From the NCBI GenBank assembly GCA_934725575.1, contig CAKVCK010000019.1, positions 1 through 64,000 on the forward strand: a stretch of DNA of 64,000 nt, read 5' to 3'. Below the pieces are notes generated by a model. It worked only from the letters and a program-made list of their open reading frames with translations, was not told the origin of the DNA and did not search any database. The DNA comes from an uncultured Bacteroidales bacterium. Lineage in GTDB: Bacteria; Bacteroidota; Bacteroidia; Bacteroidales; UBA932. The position numbers and the translations under genes are program-made. Below, piece by piece: positions 51,982-61,595 of the stretch (positions are counted from its first letter, which is position 1; the number at the start of each line of letters is the position of its first letter).

Positions 51982-53355
51982 TTACAAAAGGCGTGACGCG
52001 ATGTCGGAAAGCTCGCTCCTCTCACCGATTTTCAGGAATATGTGCTCGAACAGCTTCTGTCCGTCCATCTTCTCGTTCAGGTGCGACAGGCCGTTGGACC
52101 ACTGGTCCAGATAAGGCTGGTCAATCTGGAATATGTCGCCTGTGAACACCATCTTTGTGCCTTCCCCGGCCCTCGTGATGATTGTCTTCACCTCGTTCGG
52201 CGTGAGGTTCTGGGCCTCGTCGCAGATCAGGAACACCCGTCCAAGACTTCTGCCCCTGATGTAGGCCAGAGGCGAGATCAGCAGTTTCTCTTCCTTCAGC
52301 ATAGCCTCGATCCTCAAAGCCTCCTTGCTCGATGACCGGAACTGAGCCTTGATGACGTTCAGGTTGTCCATCAGCGGCTGGATGAACGGACTCATCTTGG
52401 TCTTCTGGTCTCCCGGAATGAATCCGATGTCTTGATTGCCAAGCACTATCGTAGGTCTCGTGAGGATGATCTGGTCAAAGTCCTTGGCCTGCTCCAAAGC
52501 GGCGGCCAGAGCCAGCAGAGTCTTTCCGGTTCCCGCTCCGCCGGTCATCGAGACCAACTGTATGGCGGGATTCAAGCAAGCGTCCAGCGCGAATTTCTGC
52601 TCGTCGTTTCGGGGCCGGATCCCGTAGGCCTCCTTGTTCTTGACCAGAACGACCCGTTCCTTGTTCCCGTCAAACCTTGCGCAGAGGGTCGTGTCTCCAT
52701 TCCTGAACTTGTAAAGTTGGTTCGCTTTCGGCTTCACCTTGCAGACAGCCTTCCAATCAACGGACGTGTCCGGGCTGTAGGCCAGACTTTGGATCGCCTC
52801 CGGTGTGATCCCGTCGAGGTACTGGACCTCTTTGTTGGAGTTCTCGATCTTGTCCTCCTCGATCCTGTCGGTCAGGTAGTCCTGGACCTCCATTCCGGCG
52901 GCTTTCGCCTTCATCCTGAGGTTGATGTCCTTCGTGACGAGGGCTACGAACCTGTCCGGGTTGTTGTCTCTGGTCCAGATCGCCGTCGCAAGGATCCTAT
53001 GGTCAGGAATATCATCATAAAACATCCCTTTCATACTCTCCGGGAAAGGATGTCCCGGGTCTATCCTGATGTTGCCCAGGCCTTTCCCGATCGGCACGCC
53101 GTACTTCCCGAATGATTTCCCGTCGGTGATGCGGTCGATGTCCCTCATAAATCCTCTGGCGTTGAACGCCAGGTTGTCATTGCCTTTCTTGAATTTGTCA
53201 AGTTCCTCGATCACAGCGATCGGGATGACCAGATCGTTGTCCTGGAACTTGCGGATGGCCTTGTAGTCGTGCAGGATGATGTTCGTGTCAAGAACAAAGA
53301 TTTTGGGCTTCCTGCCGCCCCCTCCTCTGCGAGGAGTGTCAGCGTATCTTGCCAT
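51982..53355 (-). CDS. PhoH-family ATPase with N-terminal PIN domain (YlaK type)
   Basis: A 457-aa protein. N-terminal PIN ribonuclease-like domain, about 17-160: FVLDTNIILHDYKAIRKFQD and IPIAVIEELDKFKKGNDNLA carry the conserved Asp/Glu residues. C-terminal PhoH ATPase/helicase domain, about 245-440: Walker A SMTGGAGTGKTLLALAAALE, IGFIPGDQKTKMSPFIQPL, Walker B RVFLICDEAQNLTPNEVKTI and VFTGDIFQIDQP. Two-domain PIN-PhoH proteins bind and unwind RNA and can cleave it; the exact role is unsettled. It starts 17 bp after the PurL-like gene stop, so the two are co-transcribed. Confidence 0.95.
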   Translation of the reverse strand: MARYADTPRRGGGGRKPKIFVLDTNIILHDYKAIRKFQDNDLVIPIAVIEELDKFKKGNDNLAFNARGFMRDIDRITDGKSFGKYGVPIGKGLGNIRIDPGHPFPESMKGMFYDDIPDHRILATAIWTRDNNPDRFVALVTKDINLRMKAKAAGMEVQDYLTDRIEEDKIENSNKEVQYLDGITPEAIQSLAYSPDTSVDWKAVCKVKPKANQLYKFRNGDTTLCARFDGNKERVVLVKNKEAYGIRPRNDEQKFALDACLNPAIQLVSMTGGAGTGKTLLALAAALEQAKDFDQIILTRPTIVLGNQDIGFIPGDQKTKMSPFIQPLMDNLNVIKAQFRSSSKEALRIEAMLKEEKLLISPLAYIRGRSLGRVFLICDEAQNLTPNEVKTIITRAGEGTKMVFTGDIFQIDQPYLDQWSNGLSHLNEKMDGQKLFEHIFLKIGERSELSDIASRLL

Positions 53356-53372
53356 ATATGTTATTAATAATG

Positions 53373-54530
53373 TCAGTCTTCTCCTTCCGAGGCCTGGCTG
53401 CTGAGCAGGGATTGCAGTATGCCTGCGATACCGCTGCCGCCGGCCTTCACATTGACTTCGCCGGTGCCGGTCGCGGGGTGACCCATAGGGTAGTAGGCGA
53501 TGTCCTGAAGCAGGAATTCGGCATCGACATAGTCATAGTCGGAGTCCTTGATCTGGATGATCGCTCCCGGAACCTCCGAGAACAGGATCCTTAGCTTCTT
53601 GTCCTCGCCGTATGCGCTCATTATCCCGCTTATGTCGATGTCGGCTCCGACATCCCCCGAACACATCAATTTCAGTGCCGTAAGCAGACCTCCATCACAC
53701 ACGGTGGCGGCTGACACAGCGATTCTGTCCTCGATGAACTCACGGATAACCTCGTAACAGTCAATAAAATAGTCTGCGTCTCCGATTTCCGGGAAATTGT
53801 CCCCGTTCTGCCCGAGGGCGTCACAGAGGAGCGACCCTCCAAGTCTGAAGTCACACGTGTCGAACGGAACATAGATGATCCAACTGTCAGGGTCGGCCAC
53901 CAGTTTGTCCGGAACCGCCCTGCGGCGGCCAAGCACCGGATGCTCGCTGCCGAAAGGAGCGTCCTCTGGCAGGAATATGTCGTCTTCATCCGGGCTTTCA
54001 GCCTTTTCGCACGCCCCGACCTTGAAGGAGGTCTGGCAAACCCGCCCGCTTTCCGTGAACGAGTACCCGCTCAGGCATATTCCAAGATTGTTGATGTAGT
54101 CCGCGGTGGCTTCGGCGGACGAATAGAACGCCGCCATATTCCCGAGCGGCTTGCCGTTCCACTTCCATTTCGCGGCCAAGGTCAGGTCGCCGAGCTTGAA
54201 ATGGCCGTTCAGCCACACCGCGTCTAGAAGCGCCTTGGCGATCCTGCCTCTGGTGTAGGGATCCGCGTACGCCGCCGGAAACGACCTGGGTTCGTCCAAA
54301 AGCGAAACGACTGTCGCAAGGTAGCCTTGAACGTTCTGATTCTGAAACTTTTTCATTGATGGCGATGGATCCGTACTTTCGTCCACGACCGGCTCGAACT
54401 CCCCGTTATTCGGAACCACCCCTTCTTCTTTGGACGCGATGCAGTCATCAAGCATCTCAGCCGGAGTCAACCGTCTGGAAACGCCATCGATGATGTACTT
54501 CGAATGAAGCGCTGATGTTTTTTCTTTCAT
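53373..54530 (-). CDS. PurL/AIR-synthase-related protein, short form
   Basis: A 385-aa protein that resembles the C-terminal half of a PurL/PurM-type AIR-synthase fold. TRGRIAKALLDAVWLNGHFK and LGDLTLAAKWKWNGKP match the PurL 'ATP-site, helix, LSGNWMWA' region, and SAATVCDGGLLTALKLMCSG matches the SDGGL segment, though with C in place of S. It is far shorter than functional PurL (~1200 aa in proteobacteria or ~730 aa in the small form) and lacks the ATP-binding N-terminal half, so it is unlikely to be the purine enzyme itself. It is encoded upstream of phoH in the same orientation. Function unknown. Confidence 0.65.
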   Translation of the reverse strand: MKEKTSALHSKYIIDGVSRRLTPAEMLDDCIASKEEGVVPNNGEFEPVVDESTDPSPSMKKFQNQNVQGYLATVVSLLDEPRSFPAAYADPYTRGRIAKALLDAVWLNGHFKLGDLTLAAKWKWNGKPLGNMAAFYSSAEATADYINNLGICLSGYSFTESGRVCQTSFKVGACEKAESPDEDDIFLPEDAPFGSEHPVLGRRRAVPDKLVADPDSWIIYVPFDTCDFRLGGSLLCDALGQNGDNFPEIGDADYFIDCYEVIREFIEDRIAVSAATVCDGGLLTALKLMCSGDVGADIDISGIMSAYGEDKKLRILFSEVPGAIIQIKDSDYDYVDAEFLLQDIAYYPMGHPATGTGEVNVKAGGSGIAGILQSLLSSQASEGED

Positions 54531-54558
54531 TCCGCTAGAATATGTCCGTAAATTTAAG

Positions 54559-54566
54559 TAAATTTG
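54559..54566 (+). promoter_or_regulatory. -7 box (TAAATTTG) of folC
   Basis: A perfect TAnnTTTG match 35 bp before the folC start, in the 70-bp gap between divergent genes. No good -33 element at the usual spacing. Confidence 0.55.
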
Positions 54567-54600
54567 AGTTCAGTTCAAAAAACAAGTATATCGGACGATA

Positions 54601-55977
54601 ATGGAACCATTTTCCAAAAAGAGTTACCAGAGGAAGGTCGAGGCTATATTCACCAGATTCCCTTCGGTTCAGAAAGTTCCTTTCAAGGATGCCTACAAGC
54701 CCGGGCTTGAGAATATGCTCAAGTTCGAGGGAGTCTTGGGTAATCCGCATAAAAGCCTGAGGACGATACACGTGGCCGGCACGAACGGCAAGGGATCTGT
54801 CGCGAATATGCTCGCTTCGGCATTGTCCGCCTGCGGTCTCAGAGTCGGCCTTTACACCTCTCCGCACATTGTGGATTTCCGGGAGCGGATGAGGATTGTC
54901 GGGGAAAAACAGAGCGCCGGACTGGTGTCCGAGGAATATGTCTATGATTTCCTCTGCCGTTACGAGGCCGATATGGATGCCCTGAGCCTGTCGTTCTTCG
55001 AGATCACGACCGGAATGGCGTTCAAATGGTTCTATGATCAGAAAGTGGATGTCGCAGTGATCGAGGTCGGTCTCGGAGGCCGTCTTGACAGCACGAATGT
55101 CATAACCCCAGACCTTTCGATAGTCACAAGCATAGCTCTGGATCATTGCGCCCTTCTTGGAAACACATTGGCTGAGATCGCCGCCGAGAAGGCCGGAATA
55201 TTCAAGAAGAACGTCCCGGCCCTTGTCGGGGAGTATCTTCCTGAGACACGCCCCGTCTTTGAGGCCAAGTCTGCCGAGGTCGGCTGCCCGCTGACGTTCG
55301 CCGAGGATGTGGAACCTTCGCTGTGGCACCGGAGCGATGAGATTCTAAGGAATATGGACCTTCGAGGTGAGTACCAGAGGAAAAACCTCCGCACCGTGCT
55401 CGCCGCCATCGATATATTAAGGAATATGCCTGAATATGCCGGTCTGTCGGATTCCCGGGCTGTCGTCACCGCCATAGTCCGCACGGCTTCCAGAATGGGC
55501 TTCCACGGCCGTTGGGAAAGGCTTTCGCTCCAGCCGTTCATCATCGCGGACATCGGTCACAATCCGGCGGCCCTGAAAGAGAATTTCGCCCAGCTGGAGT
55601 CGATGGTGGCGGAAGGGGAGTGCTCCTCGTTGATTCTGGTATATGCGATTATGGCCGACAAGGACTTGGATGGCATCATGCCGTTGATTCCGGCCGACGC
55701 CACCTGCATATTCACGAATCCTGAGATTCACCGCGCGCTTCCGGAGAAGGAACTGACGGCGCGGTACCGTGCTTTCTGTGTCGCTGAAGGAAGACCAGCC
55801 AACCGCATCTACGACGCTCCCGACGTGCGCGGAGCCCTTTCGATGGCTATCAACCTGGCCAGGGAGACCTCCCGTAAGCCGGAAGGCGCGGGCTTCGCTT
55901 TCCCGCTGATCTATGTCGGAGGCAGCACCTACCTTGTGAGCGAGGCCGTGCAAATTCTGAAGTCCTTACAATTGTAG
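54601..55977 (+). CDS. folC: Bifunctional folylpolyglutamate synthase/dihydrofolate synthase
   Basis: A 458-aa cytoplasmic ligase that adds glutamate to dihydropteroate and to folates. Mur-ligase-type ATP site: TIHVAGTNGKGSVANMLASA (about 57-76). Family blocks: LYTSPHIVDFRERMRI, EITTGMAFKWF, VIEVGLGGRLDSTNVI and SIALDHCALLGNTLAEIAAE. The C-terminal domain has GFHGRWERL and IADIGHNPAALKENF. Standard length. It is a single gene followed by the alpha-2-macroglobulin-like gene 92 bp on. Confidence 0.96.
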   Translation: MEPFSKKSYQRKVEAIFTRFPSVQKVPFKDAYKPGLENMLKFEGVLGNPHKSLRTIHVAGTNGKGSVANMLASALSACGLRVGLYTSPHIVDFRERMRIVGEKQSAGLVSEEYVYDFLCRYEADMDALSLSFFEITTGMAFKWFYDQKVDVAVIEVGLGGRLDSTNVITPDLSIVTSIALDHCALLGNTLAEIAAEKAGIFKKNVPALVGEYLPETRPVFEAKSAEVGCPLTFAEDVEPSLWHRSDEILRNMDLRGEYQRKNLRTVLAAIDILRNMPEYAGLSDSRAVVTAIVRTASRMGFHGRWERLSLQPFIIADIGHNPAALKENFAQLESMVAEGECSSLILVYAIMADKDLDGIMPLIPADATCIFTNPEIHRALPEKELTARYRAFCVAEGRPANRIYDAPDVRGALSMAINLARETSRKPEGAGFAFPLIYVGGSTYLVSEAVQILKSLQL

Positions 55978-56069
55978 GATTTCTGGTTGTTATATAAGGT
56001 CACTTCGATGCCGAATCTTCTTGCAAGATTTTTGCAGGGCGGGATTTATACATAGCGATAACACTTTTA

Positions 56070-59000
56070 ATGATGAAAACCAATATGCTGATAACTTCCG
56101 CCATGGTGGCGATTTTTTGTCTTGTGGCTATAACCACGGTCGCGTTTGTCAGAAAAGATAATGGTCAGAACCCTGCAAAGGACAACCTTGTGCTGACTGA
56201 CCTGTGGAAGGAATATTCCGCCGCTCAGAAAGCCGACCGCCCGAAAGAAATGGCCTCCATTCTTGACGCCATCATCTCGAAAGCCAAGGCCGAACGTCTG
56301 AACTATGACTTCTACACCGCCGCCAACAGGAAGGTTGAGATTGTGGGCAACCGTGACTGGAAGCTGCGCGAGGAGTATGATAAGTGGCTTGACAAGGAGG
56401 TGGATGAATATGCCGAACCGATCGTGACCTTTTATCACCGGCGCTCCGAAGGGAGTCCTGCATCTCTCGTTGATTATGTTCTGATCAACAAGGCCAGGCT
56501 TCAGGCGGCCAGAAACGGCGCTTTCTACGGCGACGGACTGGATGACCTGTGGACGGGGATGATCAAGGATGATTATGAATATGCCCTCTGGTTCCTGGCC
56601 GTCATCAATCGTTCGGAGAAGGCGATGTCGCTTCTGGGGGAATATGTCGGCGATTCCTACCCGAAGGCCGCCTACCTTGAGTACCGCCGGATGGCTGATA
56701 AGAACTATAAATACAATGATCAGGGACGTGCCGAGAAGATGGCCGCCGCCCGTTCGTTCGCGGATAAGTATGCTGGAAAGGCTATGTCCCTGTACGGCAA
56801 GGCCATCGTGTTCAGAGGCCGGTTTGACAGCCTGTCCAGGATTAGTGACTCTTATGCCGGCCAGAGATCTTCGGACGCCGAGCTTGTCGAAGCGTCTTAT
56901 AAATCCCTTCGCAATGATTGCAGACTTGCCGAGAAGGAACGCCTGTCATATTCAAAAGGTATCGAAAAGGATATCGCCGGAAAGGTGAATGATTTCAAAC
57001 TGTTGATGGAATCCCTTGACAGGAAGGAGATAGGAATAGCTTTCGAGAAAGGTGTCGCCGTCCTCACCATTCGCAATCTGGCGAAAGTCGATGTGGAGTT
57101 CGTTCAGGATGTCAAAGGAGCCAAGCCATTGATCCGCAAGACGGTGAACAACCCCAGGAAAAGTTTTTATGTTCAAGACACTGTGAAGGTTGAACTTCCG
57201 AAATGCGATGACGGAGACTACATATTCACTGTAAGGAACGGGAAGGTGGTCTCAAAGGCCGAATGGGAAAAGAAGACCCTTTCCATCGCCGTGCGCAAGG
57301 ACAGCGAGAAGCTGCGTTTCTTTGTCGCTGACTATCTGACCGGCGAGCCTGTGGAAAAGGTTGATCTTGAGCTACTTCGCTCAGGTAAGACCATTGCCGG
57401 GGCCAAGGATGTGGAACTTTGCAAGGACGGATTCACTCCTTTGCCTGAAGACATTGCTGGCAGTCTGAAGAACGGTGCGGCGAGCTGTCTGGTCGCGTCA
57501 TACCGTGATCAGGACGGATTCCTCCACAAGACTGATGAACACTACATCTACGGGAACTCTGGTTATGTGTCGGATCAGAATGACGATCCGGGAACGTTCT
57601 GCGAGATATTCACGGACAAGTCGGCCTACAATCCGGGAGAGAAGGTGGAGTTCAAGGCCGTCCTTTACAAAGGAGACATGGGCAAGAGCCTGCATACCTT
57701 GGAGGCCGGTGTCAAAGTGAAGGCCGAACTCGTCAATGCTGAGGACAAGTCAATCGGGAACAAAGAATTGACTACCAATGAATATGGCTCTGTGGCTGGC
57801 TCGTTTGACATCCCTTCCGGAGACAGGAACGGTCATTTTCAGGTGTGGGTCACCGGCGCTGGCGTGAACTCGTCGAAAGGAATCGTCGTGGATGAGTTCA
57901 TCCTTCCGACCTACGACCTTGCCTTTGACAAGACCGACAGGCTTTTCATTGCCGGCGACACCGTTGAGGTGACCGGCAAGGTGTCCAGTTTCAGCGGACA
58001 TCCGCTGTCTGCCGCATCAGTGACCTATTCTGTTGGCCGGCACGGGAGAACTTTCGCCTCGGGAAAACTGCTTTTGGATGCGGACGGTTCGTTCACGGTA
58101 CGCTTCGGAACTGATGACAATGATGGCCTCGCCTTCTATGGCGTGACCGTCAAGGTGACGGATGCGACAGGGGAGACAAAGGAATTCTCCAGGATGGTCT
58201 CGGCTCTGAAATATTTCAACCTTGCTGTTGATGTGGCAAATGCGTCCAAGGGTGACATCAATCCTTCGGATGGCGCATGGCGCGGCACTCCATTTATGGT
58301 TTCCGGAGATAAGGCCATTGTGTCGTTCGGAGTCAAGGATTCGAGAGGCGGTAAGGTTAACTCTCCTGTTGAAGTAAGGTATTTATTGTCAGATGATTCT
58401 GGCAAGAATTTGGCTTCTGGCGAGACGTTCTCCGGCAAGACTGAGGAACTCGCGCTTCCGGCGGCCGGAATGTACCTGCTTGAGGTTAATGCTGAAATCG
58501 TCAGGGAAGACGGCCGTAAGGTGACTGCCCAGACAAAGTTGATGATACTTCGTGTGGATGATTCGGCTACCGTACTTGATGCTAAGGTCAAGAACATATT
58601 TAAGTTGGTGGGCGGCTGCGCTGACGGCATCTTGAAAACCGGTGAGGACATCAAGGTTCAGTTCGGTGTCGGGGAAGGCCCTGTCTGGGCTGTGGTGGAG
58701 CTGTTCGGGGACAAGCGTCAGCTGCTTGAGCACAAGATGATCCATCTTGACGGCAAGGTGGGAGAAAAGGGCTCTTTGACGGAAATTGTATATGATTATA
58801 AGGAGGAATATCCTGACGCCGTCCGGTTGATGGTATTCTATTTCCGGGACGGGTCGAGACGCATGTTCAACCAGGAGTTCAGGCGTGAGCGCAAGACTCT
58901 TGAACTGCCGCTGGCATTCTCTTCGTTCACGGACAAGGCTTTGCCTGGTACGGAATATTCATTGGCTTTGAAGTCTGTCCCTGGCGTTGAGGCTGTGGCG

Positions 59001-61544
59001 ACCGTGTTTGACAAGAGCTCGGAACTGATCTCGGCCAATGATTGGACCACTGTGCGTTTGGTCTGGTCGGGGGCGGAGAATGTTTACATTTCAAATTCCA
59101 CGGGTGGAGTACGTGGCCGGATGACTTATGATGATGACATGGTTGTCGGTTACGGCTCTTTCTCCCGGAATAGCGTGAGGGTCCGTGGTCTTGGCAGAAG
59201 AAGTCCTGCAGTGATGATGGATTCGGTGGCCGACGGCGAGAGCGATGTCCTTCTCGAATCTGCGGCAATGCCGTACGAGATGTCAAAGAGCGCGTCTGCC
59301 GAGGATTCCGGGACGAGGGACGAAGAGACCGGGATTCAGGACGTTGCCGTTCGCTCGGACTTTGCCTCCTCTTTGGCTTTCGAGCCGTTCCTGCACCCGG
59401 ACGCCGACGGGAACATATTCCTGAAATTCAGGACTTCTGACAAGCTTTCGACTTTTGTGGTGCAGGTTTGGGCGCACGACAAACAGATGAGGAACGCCTC
59501 CGTCCGCCGTGAGATGGTCGTGACGGTTCCGGTCAAAGTCTCCGTGGCCGAGCCTAAATATCTTTATAAAGGTGACAGGTTTGTGCTGCACGCCACTGTG
59601 TCAAATGGTTCCGACAAGAGTGTGACCGGAGTTACGTCTTTGCAGACATATTCATCGAAGGATCATGAGGGGATGAAGCCGTTCGCTTCGTCATCGAAGA
59701 AAGTGACGGTTCCGGCTGGCAGTTCAGTTGAAGTCGCCTTTGATGTCAACCCTAAGGAATATGATGAGCTTGGACTGAAATTGGTCTTCGCTGACAACGT
59801 CAAAACGTTCTCGGACCGGGTGTTTGTCAGCCTGCCGGTTCACGAGGCGAAGCAGACTTTGACAGAGTCCCATTCCGCCGTGCTTCTTGCCGGGGCGGAC
59901 AAGGCCGCTCTGATCAAACGTCTCGAATCAGAGTTTACCGGCACTACATCCAAAGGTGCTGAGGTTAAGGAAATTGACATCCGCCAGATGGTTTTGGACG
60001 CGGTGCCGTCCAAGATTGAGCCTAAGGGTAAGGATGTTCTGTCTTTGACGGAGGCACTGTATGTCCGTAAGGTCGCTGCCTCTCTTGGCACTGACGTTGA
60101 GTCAGAGATGTCGGACGCGGTTCTCGTGGAGAAGATCAAGGCGTGTCTGAACGCTGACGGAGGCTTTGGTTGGTTCGAGGGTATGCGCTCCTCTCCGGTC
60201 GTGACCGCTGTCGTGCTTGAGCGTCTTGCAAAGATGCGTGATGCCGGCTTTGATTTCGGTGGAATTGATGTGAAGGGCTCTGTCAAGTGGCTGGACCGTA
60301 ATCAGTTCCTGCGTGGGAATGCGCTCCCTCGCTGGTGCGGCTGGCTGTCAATGGAGCAGTATGCCTACGTCCGCTCGCTGTACTCGTCCATGCCGTTTGA
60401 TGTCTCTCTTCAGACCAAGAACGACAAGTCTGAATACGCCGGTAATTTCAAGGAGTTCAAGAAATCGGTGAAAGACTATCTTGTGCCTTCCGCGAAAGAT
60501 GGTCGTGGGCTGAACGGGCAGATTCTTGCCAAGGCTCGCAGAATCAAGACTTTGGCTAATCTGACAGGCAGTGATGGCGGTTTGTTGTTGGCTTCCTCAT
60601 GGGGGCTGAAACTCTCCGCGGAATCGAAGATGAACCAGTCGATGGCCGCTGACACTCAGTCGCTTCTTGAATATGCCGTACAGCATCCGGACGGTGGTTG
60701 GTACTATCCTAACGCAGTGATGCCGTTCAGAGGCTTGCTGGAGAGCGAGGCCTATGCGCATTCGATGCTTTGTGACTTGCTGTCAAGTGAATATGTGGAG
60801 GCCGCCCTTCGACACTTCGGCAAGCTCAGTGCAATGCAGGCTCGTGGATCGGCGAATTCGGTCACTGAGCCTGTCGAAGTTACCGCTAAACAGATCGCCG
60901 ACGGCATACGTCTTTGGCTGATGCTTCAGAAAGAGACTCAGAAATGGGGTGGGGATCCCGCTTTCGTGGATGCCCTCAACTCCGTGCTGACCGGCCCGGC
61001 TGACATCCTTGCGACGAGGGTCGTGAGCCTGACAAAGACATATTCAGTACCTTTCTCAAAGGTGAAGGCCGCAGGAAACGGCTTCACGGTCGAGCGCCAT
61101 TTCTACAAAGAGGTAAAGGGCGAGGACGGGAAGAAGAACCGTCTGGAGATATTCCCGGGAATGAAACTCAGTGTTGGTGACAAGGTGACCGCCGAGTACC
61201 GGATCTGGAATCAGGAGAACCGTAGTTTCGTGAAACTGACCGCTCCCCGTGAGGCCTCTTTCCGCCCGTCTGACCAGCTTTCCGGAGCTTACGGCTGGTG
61301 GCTCCGCCCTCTTGCCGTGAACGGAGTCTGGTCGGTGACCCCTCAGGGCTACAGGGATGTCAAGACTGACCGTACGGAGTACTGGTTCGATGTCTATCCG
61401 GAGGAGAAAACAACTGTGACGGAGGACTTCTTCATAACCCAGGAGGGCATATTCACCGCTCCTGTCGTGACGATCGAGTCCCTCTATGCTCCTCATTACA
61501 GGGCGAATGATGCATATTCCGGTGAAGTTAAGACTGTAAAATAA
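56070..61544 (+). CDS. Alpha-2-macroglobulin-family exported protein without thioester
   Basis: An 1824-aa protein. After an N-terminal signal or anchor segment (ITSAMVAIFCLVAITTVAFV) come a helical region (about 40-300), several MG-type beta-sandwich domains (about 400-900; FTDKSAYNPGEKVEFKAVLY and FILPTYDLAFDKTDRLFIAG), the alpha-2-macroglobulin core (about 1070-1200; FASSLAFEPFLHPDADGNIF, VVQVWAHDKQMRNASVRREM) and an alpha/alpha toroid (about 1290-1640; GGFGWFEGMRSSPVVTAVVL). I find no C-x-E-Q thioester motif, so it cannot trap proteases covalently. Bacterial members are thought to protect the envelope. Three REP-like elements lie in its frame (56873, 60814, 60860). Confidence 0.9.
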   Translation: MMKTNMLITSAMVAIFCLVAITTVAFVRKDNGQNPAKDNLVLTDLWKEYSAAQKADRPKEMASILDAIISKAKAERLNYDFYTAANRKVEIVGNRDWKLREEYDKWLDKEVDEYAEPIVTFYHRRSEGSPASLVDYVLINKARLQAARNGAFYGDGLDDLWTGMIKDDYEYALWFLAVINRSEKAMSLLGEYVGDSYPKAAYLEYRRMADKNYKYNDQGRAEKMAAARSFADKYAGKAMSLYGKAIVFRGRFDSLSRISDSYAGQRSSDAELVEASYKSLRNDCRLAEKERLSYSKGIEKDIAGKVNDFKLLMESLDRKEIGIAFEKGVAVLTIRNLAKVDVEFVQDVKGAKPLIRKTVNNPRKSFYVQDTVKVELPKCDDGDYIFTVRNGKVVSKAEWEKKTLSIAVRKDSEKLRFFVADYLTGEPVEKVDLELLRSGKTIAGAKDVELCKDGFTPLPEDIAGSLKNGAASCLVASYRDQDGFLHKTDEHYIYGNSGYVSDQNDDPGTFCEIFTDKSAYNPGEKVEFKAVLYKGDMGKSLHTLEAGVKVKAELVNAEDKSIGNKELTTNEYGSVAGSFDIPSGDRNGHFQVWVTGAGVNSSKGIVVDEFILPTYDLAFDKTDRLFIAGDTVEVTGKVSSFSGHPLSAASVTYSVGRHGRTFASGKLLLDADGSFTVRFGTDDNDGLAFYGVTVKVTDATGETKEFSRMVSALKYFNLAVDVANASKGDINPSDGAWRGTPFMVSGDKAIVSFGVKDSRGGKVNSPVEVRYLLSDDSGKNLASGETFSGKTEELALPAAGMYLLEVNAEIVREDGRKVTAQTKLMILRVDDSATVLDAKVKNIFKLVGGCADGILKTGEDIKVQFGVGEGPVWAVVELFGDKRQLLEHKMIHLDGKVGEKGSLTEIVYDYKEEYPDAVRLMVFYFRDGSRRMFNQEFRRERKTLELPLAFSSFTDKALPGTEYSLALKSVPGVEAVATVFDKSSELISANDWTTVRLVWSGAENVYISNSTGGVRGRMTYDDDMVVGYGSFSRNSVRVRGLGRRSPAVMMDSVADGESDVLLESAAMPYEMSKSASAEDSGTRDEETGIQDVAVRSDFASSLAFEPFLHPDADGNIFLKFRTSDKLSTFVVQVWAHDKQMRNASVRREMVVTVPVKVSVAEPKYLYKGDRFVLHATVSNGSDKSVTGVTSLQTYSSKDHEGMKPFASSSKKVTVPAGSSVEVAFDVNPKEYDELGLKLVFADNVKTFSDRVFVSLPVHEAKQTLTESHSAVLLAGADKAALIKRLESEFTGTTSKGAEVKEIDIRQMVLDAVPSKIEPKGKDVLSLTEALYVRKVAASLGTDVESEMSDAVLVEKIKACLNADGGFGWFEGMRSSPVVTAVVLERLAKMRDAGFDFGGIDVKGSVKWLDRNQFLRGNALPRWCGWLSMEQYAYVRSLYSSMPFDVSLQTKNDKSEYAGNFKEFKKSVKDYLVPSAKDGRGLNGQILAKARRIKTLANLTGSDGGLLLASSWGLKLSAESKMNQSMAADTQSLLEYAVQHPDGGWYYPNAVMPFRGLLESEAYAHSMLCDLLSSEYVEAALRHFGKLSAMQARGSANSVTEPVEVTAKQIADGIRLWLMLQKETQKWGGDPAFVDALNSVLTGPADILATRVVSLTKTYSVPFSKVKAAGNGFTVERHFYKEVKGEDGKKNRLEIFPGMKLSVGDKVTAEYRIWNQENRSFVKLTAPREASFRPSDQLSGAYGWWLRPLAVNGVWSVTPQGYRDVKTDRTEYWFDVYPEEKTTVTEDFFITQEGIFTAPVVTIESLYAPHYRANDAYSGEVKTVK
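56873..56893. repeat. REP-like element inside the alpha-2-macroglobulin gene
   Basis: GGACGCCGAGCTTGTCGAAG, a diverged forward copy, translated in frame as SDAELVEAS. Confidence 0.7.
60814..60880. repeat. Inverted pair of REP-like elements inside the alpha-2-macroglobulin gene
   Basis: ACTTCGGCAAGCTCAGTGC (60814-60832) faces GGTCACTGAGCCTGTCGAAG (60860-60879). They can pair as a hairpin and are translated as FGKLSAM and SVTEPVEV. The second matches the copy at 46582 base for base over 20 nt. Confidence 0.88.
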
Positions 61545-61595
61545 ACCTTTGCCGGGAGAAAGGCTTCCCGGCTGTTGACTAAAAGAGATAATCCG

